Source of the DNA: Faecalibacterium duncaniae
Lineage (GTDB): Bacteria; Bacillota; Clostridia; Oscillospirales; Ruminococcaceae
Assembly: GCF_010509575.1 (NCBI RefSeq)
Contig: NZ_CP048437.1
Span: 2,046,001-2,110,000, forward strand
Direction: 5' to 3'
DNA length: 64,000 bases
The notes under the pieces were generated by a model. The model did no database searches. It saw only the letters and a program-made list of their open reading frames with translations, and was not told where the DNA came from. The number at the start of each line of letters is the position of its first letter. Position 1 is the stretch's first letter. Shown here piece after piece: positions 59,887 through 64,000 of the stretch. Position numbers and translations under genes: made by a program.

Positions 59887-61044
59887 TTAGAGCTGAACGG
59901 AAGAGACGTCAATCTCACCAGACATTAGCTTGGGCAACAGGAAGTCCCGTAGTGTTGAAAGCCGCAAGTTTTCGATGCTATTGTTAAGTATCTCCTGAAA
60001 CATTGGCTCTGCAACACAGAGAAACGCTTTAGCATCATCATCAGATAGCTTCATGATTTGCTCTGAATCAAAATCTCTAGTGGTAATCGCATCAAATACA
60101 GCTCCACTTGCTTTATGCTTAAGTCTATCAACAGCTTTGAGGGTGTAAAAATAGACAAGAAGTTGATGTGTTTCCTTACCGACAAGTGCATAACAGGATT
60201 GATTCATAGCCATCGGAACTCCGGACAGACCAACTTTTCCAACAGTACCTCTTGCCGTAACGAAAACTGTATTCACAGGATATAGTCGGCTATTGCAATG
60301 TGAAAGTCCCTCTTCTGTAATAGTCTTTTCTGTGATAAATGTATATGGTGTGCCAACATCTTTTGGAGTAAAGAAAGCAATATTACCGTTCCAATACGCA
60401 GTTTCGCCTGTTTTGGGGGTTCCACCGCCGAGTATTTGTATTAAATCAGTGTATCTAACCTCAGTATTTGATCGATTATAGAGGCTTGAAAACAATGCGG
60501 CGGCTTGCTGCTCTAAATTATCGTTTATTTTCTGATTCAGCTTTATTTTTTCTTGAATTTTATCGAGCGCTCCAGCAATTTTTCTTTGCTGTTCAATTGT
60601 TGGCAATTCAATCTCTAGCTGTTCAATCATGCTTTTTGTCAACGCATTTCGGGTTGCTCCAGCAGAGGCAAGTTGAAGTAAATATTTCTTTTTCCATTGT
60701 AAGAAATAAAGCAAATAGCTACTAAGTACTATATCCTTTTTTCCTCGAATAATTGCAACATGCTGATTCACGCGAGCCGGCAAATACTCTGAGTCTATTA
60801 TACAAGTTCTCGCAACCGAATCCCCCGTAATATTAAGAAGTATATCATTGGGTTTAAGTTCCACATTGCTAAGTTTTTTTGCTTGTTCATTATTTATATG
60901 TGCCAATCCGTTCGCAGAAAAAGAAAAATCTCCTATATTCTGACTGCGAACAAATGATATTCCTTCTAAGCAATATGCCTCTTTTCCTCCATGCGGAGTT
61001 GCACCGCTTCCGATTTTTTCACATATATCACCCAATCTAGTCAT
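59887..61044 (-). CDS. hsdS: Type I restriction-modification specificity subunit S
   Basis: A 385-residue DNA-recognition subunit with two target-recognition domains: residues 1-150 and about 190-350, separated by the conserved linker IQEKIKLNQKINDNLEQQAAAL. The end LPKLMSGEIDVSSVQL is conserved. Start at ATG 61044 with GAGGTGA upstream; the longer frame to 61095 is inside the PIN gene. The 3' half is in a 663-bp invertible cassette. It would set which sequence the enzyme methylates. Confidence 0.93.
   Translation of the reverse strand: MTRLGDICEKIGSGATPHGGKEAYCLEGISFVRSQNIGDFSFSANGLAHINNEQAKKLSNVELKPNDILLNITGDSVARTCIIDSEYLPARVNQHVAIIRGKKDIVLSSYLLYFLQWKKKYLLQLASAGATRNALTKSMIEQLEIELPTIEQQRKIAGALDKIQEKIKLNQKINDNLEQQAAALFSSLYNRSNTEVRYTDLIQILGGGTPKTGETAYWNGNIAFFTPKDVGTPYTFITEKTITEEGLSHCNSRLYPVNTVFVTARGTVGKVGLSGVPMAMNQSCYALVGKETHQLLVYFYTLKAVDRLKHKASGAVFDAITTRDFDSEQIMKLSDDDAKAFLCVAEPMFQEILNNSIENLRLSTLRDFLLPKLMSGEIDVSSVQL
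60513..60527 (-). other. Recombination-site candidate D
   Basis: The same 15 bases in minus orientation, in the linker of complete hsdS, encoding part of the INDNL stretch. Confidence 0.8.
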
Positions 61045-61091
61045 TATCTCACCTCGCCCAACTACGCTTTTGATAGCGTGCAATTCATACT

Positions 61092-62135
61092 TCAAGCAGT
61101 AGCTTCCACATCCGGTGGATTCTTCACCTGAATAGATTCTATTGCATATTCATCCTCAGATGTTTTACAAACAATTATATTTACTAACGCTACTTTTTGA
61201 ATTGTCGTACAATCTTTTAATATATATGTTATGTCCAAAGTTGCAGGCATCGAATACTTAATGTTTTGATCTTTAGAATCCAATAAAGTGGGCATCTCAT
61301 AATCAACCAATTTAAAAATCGTTTCTGCTACTAGTGCACTCTGTGGTATAAGTCCATAGTCATGATCAATCAATTGAACCACAAAGTTTGGAGATTCCAC
61401 CCACTCTGCAAAAGGATCAACGTCATTTTCCTCTCCAATAGGTTGATAAGAATACTCATCAATACTTTTAGCCCATTCTTCTAAGACAGTTTTTATTTCA
61501 TTTTCAGCCGACAATATCGCAATACTTGCATTAGGATACAACTTTTCAAACTCGTCAACAAGCACATCTTTGTATCCTTTATCTTTTGTATAGAAGATGA
61601 TATTAGCATTTTCGTGTTGTGCTGTGAATTCCAAGATACTTTCCCAAATAAGAACATCTTTAAAACCTTTGTCTGAGTTTTTCTCTTTGCCACCAAACGG
61701 TGGTAATTTAGAAAACGCACGCTCCATCACACTTTGAAACCTTGATGCACTTGGCAAAGATAATTCGGTGATTTTGATAAGGCCCTTTTCAAGTTCTTCT
61801 TTGTACCTTTCAACAACTGATTTGATATAATTGGGGTAGTCTTCAATATCGCATGTAGTAACTCTGTATTCTGGGAATTTCCATTTCTTAATATATGATC
61901 CAAATTCTAAAACTCTTGTAGCATGAGCCTCAATTATTTGCTGAGTCATTTCATTCCAAACTACTTTTGGAATACCAACACTCACGCGTTCATAAATATC
62001 AAGTTGACTAAGCATATCACAAACATTTTCAAAAGTCGAATTAAATGAAAATGAATTGAAGTCTGCCTTTTTATCATACAATTGAAATAGGACGTTCGTA
62101 TCAAAAAACAGCCAATATTCTTTTTCATTCGACAT
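61092..62135 (-). CDS. PIN-domain protein embedded in the restriction-modification operon
   Basis: A 347-residue protein with a PIN-type nuclease fold of the DUF4935-like kind. Acidic catalytic-like residues appear in order: Asp in WLFFDTNVLF (near the start), Glu in VVWNEMTQQ, Asp in GFKDVLIWES and Asp in FYTKDKGYKD. The C-terminal 110 residues are an additional domain I do not recognise. The ATG at 62135 overlaps the end of hsdM by 11 bases. It lies between hsdM and hsdS, where a standard type I locus has no gene. A role as an RNase in abortive infection is inference. Confidence 0.78.
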   Translation of the reverse strand: MSNEKEYWLFFDTNVLFQLYDKKADFNSFSFNSTFENVCDMLSQLDIYERVSVGIPKVVWNEMTQQIIEAHATRVLEFGSYIKKWKFPEYRVTTCDIEDYPNYIKSVVERYKEELEKGLIKITELSLPSASRFQSVMERAFSKLPPFGGKEKNSDKGFKDVLIWESILEFTAQHENANIIFYTKDKGYKDVLVDEFEKLYPNASIAILSAENEIKTVLEEWAKSIDEYSYQPIGEENDVDPFAEWVESPNFVVQLIDHDYGLIPQSALVAETIFKLVDYEMPTLLDSKDQNIKYSMPATLDITYILKDCTTIQKVALVNIIVCKTSEDEYAIESIQVKNPPDVEATA

Positions 62136-63630
62136 GATATCCAATCGCCCCCAGCTTTTCCTTAATTTCTGCCTCTAGCTTATGCGATTGCTTGAACAAA
62201 TCCGACAGTTCAGATGTCAGCCGAGCCATTTTCTCTTCAAACGGCTCACCATCATCTTCCTGTTCCTCAACCCCAACATAACGGCCCGGCGTTAAAATAT
62301 AATCCTGCTCTGCAATTTTCTCCGTATCAACAACTGCGCAGAAACCTTTTACATCTTCCAGTGTACCATTAACATAAGCATTGTAGGTATCGGCAATTTT
62401 TTTTATATCCTCATCGGTCAGTTCACGCAGCTTGCGGCTCACCATATCGCCCATCTTCCGGGCATCGATAAACAGCGTTTTTCCGGCTTGTTTCTTGCGT
62501 TTAGAGATAAACCAGAGCGAAACTGGAATTTGGGTCGTATAGAAAAGCTGTGTCGGCATGGCAATGATACAGTCCACAAGGTCAGCATTCACAATATTCT
62601 TGCGAATGTCACCTTCACCGCCAGACTGAGAAGAGAGCGAACCGTTTGCAAGCACCATACCCATGCGGCCACCCGGTGCAAGATGATAAATCATGTGCTG
62701 AAGCCATGCAAAGTTCGCGTTGCTTGCAGGCGGCATACCATACTGCCAGCGTACATCATCTTTGAGCTGCTCTGCGCCCCAGTTCGACAGGTTGAAAGGT
62801 GGATTCGCCATGATATAGTCTGCCCGCATGGTCGGGTGCTGGTCGTCAAGGAATGTATCCGCCGCATACTTTCCAAGGTCGGGTTCAATGCCACGAATGG
62901 CAAGGTTCATCTGCGCCAGTTTCCATGTGGTAGGGTTGGAATCCTGTCCATAAATCGAGATATCGTTGATATTTCCACTATGGTTCTCTACAAATTTTGC
63001 AGACTGAACAAACATACCGCCGCTGCCGCAGCAAGGGTCATACACTCGTCCCTTAAACGGTTGTAGCACTTCCACCAGCGTCCGCACAACACAGGACGGC
63101 GTAAAGAACTCGCCTCCGCGCTTTCCTTCCTGCTCTGCAAACATCGACAGACAGTATTCATAAGTGCGTCCCAGAATGTCCTTTTCGCTGCCGTGTTCAA
63201 TCATTTTGATGTTCGTAAACAGGTCAACGACTTCGCCCAACCGCCGTTTATCCAGTTCCTGGCGTGCGAAATTTTTCGGCAGGATATCCTTCAGGCGCAC
63301 GTTTTCTTTTTCGATAGCGCGCATTGCATCGTCAATTACCTGACCGATTTCCGGGTCATGTGCCTTTGCAGAAACATCGCTCCAACGCGCACCAGCAGGC
63401 ACAAAGAAGATTCCCTCCGATGTGTACTCGTCACGATCTTCCTCAAAGCCATCACCGTCTGCAACCAGCTGATTGTACTTATCTTCAAAACGATCCGAAA
63501 TATATTTCAGGAAAATAAGACCAAGGACGACACCCTTATACTCTGAAGCATCCATATTGCCCCGAAGCACGCAGGCAGCATTCCAAATCTGCTTTTCGAA
63601 TCCAATGTCGGCGGTGTTTTTCTCTGCCAT
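62125..63630 (-). CDS. hsdM: Type I restriction-modification DNA methyltransferase subunit M
   Basis: A 501-residue N6-adenine methyltransferase. The N-terminal HsdM helical domain (to about residue 150) is followed by the catalytic domain with the SAM motif YDPCCGSGGMF and the catalytic MANPPFNLS. GGAGGTATTG precedes the ATG. First gene of the operon, under the extended -10 promoter at 63671. With S it forms the modification enzyme. Confidence 0.97.
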   Translation of the reverse strand: MAEKNTADIGFEKQIWNAACVLRGNMDASEYKGVVLGLIFLKYISDRFEDKYNQLVADGDGFEEDRDEYTSEGIFFVPAGARWSDVSAKAHDPEIGQVIDDAMRAIEKENVRLKDILPKNFARQELDKRRLGEVVDLFTNIKMIEHGSEKDILGRTYEYCLSMFAEQEGKRGGEFFTPSCVVRTLVEVLQPFKGRVYDPCCGSGGMFVQSAKFVENHSGNINDISIYGQDSNPTTWKLAQMNLAIRGIEPDLGKYAADTFLDDQHPTMRADYIMANPPFNLSNWGAEQLKDDVRWQYGMPPASNANFAWLQHMIYHLAPGGRMGMVLANGSLSSQSGGEGDIRKNIVNADLVDCIIAMPTQLFYTTQIPVSLWFISKRKKQAGKTLFIDARKMGDMVSRKLRELTDEDIKKIADTYNAYVNGTLEDVKGFCAVVDTEKIAEQDYILTPGRYVGVEEQEDDGEPFEEKMARLTSELSDLFKQSHKLEAEIKEKLGAIGYHVE

Positions 63631-63670
63631 GGTTCAATACCTCCGTTTTAGCTCAACAAATTCTGCTTTG

Positions 63671-63715
63671 AGTATAGCACAGATGTGCTGATTTTCCAAT
63701 TTGTGCACACAAATT
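63671..63715 (-). promoter_or_regulatory. hsdM promoter with palindromic operator
   Basis: TTGGAA (63694-63699) and extended -10 TGCTATACT (63671-63679) are 17 bases apart on the minus strand. An 18-base palindrome, AATTTGTG-CA-CACAAATT (63698-63715), overlaps the -35 box and is a candidate repressor site. Confidence 0.7.
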
Positions 63716-63719
63716 CTTT

Positions 63720-64000
63720 GTAAGATGCTTCAATTTCCGGCAGATAAGTCCTACTATCACAACTTTATCGCAATAAATTTCACAAAACTATCTTGACGCA
63801 CCCTGCAAACCATGATATTCTCTGTCACAAATCCCACCGATTTTGTGGATTGGTTTGAAACCATCCACAAGATGTGGTCGTGTTCATTTTGAACACTGCC
63901 TCGCCGTGGATCATCCCTGAAAGATTAACCGCCCCGCAACACACCCGATCTATTTTGCCGCCGATTCACCCGACAAAATCCATCGCTGCGCTGCGTGGGC
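63720..64000. other. Right-edge non-coding region with hairpin
   Basis: No gene was recognised to the window edge. A near-perfect stem TTGTGGAT/ATCCACAA with an inner GGTTT/AAACC (63843-63870) lacks a T tract and may be a protein site or the edge of another transcript. Confidence 0.4.

Larger units (their letters stand above)
59866..60528 (-). repeat. 663-bp inverted repeat, right copy (hsdS 3'-half cassette)
   Basis: The expressed copy of the cassette, forming the 3' half of the complete hsdS. Sites TAAACGATAATTTAG at 59868-59882 (plus) and 60513-60527 (minus). Confidence 0.92.

Overview
The window looks like a piece of a Gram-positive gut clostridial chromosome, most like Faecalibacterium (Oscillospiraceae). 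The reasons are a GC-rich, Firmicutes-type gene set, the gene orders rpoB-rpoC-rpsL-rpsG-fusA-tuf and dgt-dnaG-rpoD, strong AGGAGG-type ribosome binding sites, a HrcA/CIRCE heat-shock operator, and a family of short multi-hairpin intergenic repeats. The species call is inference from gene content; no rRNA or tRNA gene, CRISPR array or insertion sequence was seen.

Layout. 1-4.6 kb: the end of a two-component-like pair (a histidine-kinase-like gene, and a Spo0A-like regulator whose receiver lacks the phosphorylated Asp), then a large MacB-type ABC transporter. 4.6-9.1 kb: an HD hydrolase, an unknown gene, htpG under a perfect CIRCE operator, and an XpaC-like protein. 9.2-12.9 kb: galK-galT and cutC. 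12.9-20.3 kb: housekeeping and transport genes (rhomboid protease, amidohydrolase, holA-rnmV, ZIP transporter, LOG protein, thiD, a split chromate transporter). 20.3-24.7 kb: an HD gene, then a 2.1 kb AT-richer insert (an EcsC-like gene and an unknown gene) flanked by a 14-bp direct repeat of the 3' end of guaA, then guaA. 24.7-38.2 kb: a GyrI-like protein and the tuf/fusA/rpsG/rpsL and rpoC/rpoB blocks. 38.4-43.2 kb: rpoD-dnaG-dgt and yigZ. 43.3-51 kb: an unknown gene, a lipoprotein, and a lactose locus of an AraC regulator divergent from a GPH symporter and a GH2 beta-galactosidase.

51-64 kb is a horizontally acquired defence region, more AT-rich. It has a large serine recombinase, an HTH/nucleotidyltransferase pair resembling a toxin-antitoxin module, and a type I restriction-modification locus, read right to left: hsdM, a PIN-domain gene, hsdS, a tyrosine recombinase, a second 5' half of hsdS, an oppositely oriented copy of the hsdS 3' half, a TIR-like gene, and hsdR. 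Two 663-bp inverted copies of the hsdS 3' half are bounded by four copies of a 15-bp site. Flipping either copy at these sites would make or break an in-frame full-length hsdS. This is the most interesting system here: a recombinase-switched type I system with two additional putative effectors (PIN nuclease, TIR-like domain) embedded in it.

The galactosidase and symporter would feed galactose to galK/galT. HrcA control of htpG, the consensus promoters of rpoB, tuf and rpsL, and a recurring extended -10 sequence (TGCTATAMT) are the clearest regulatory signals.
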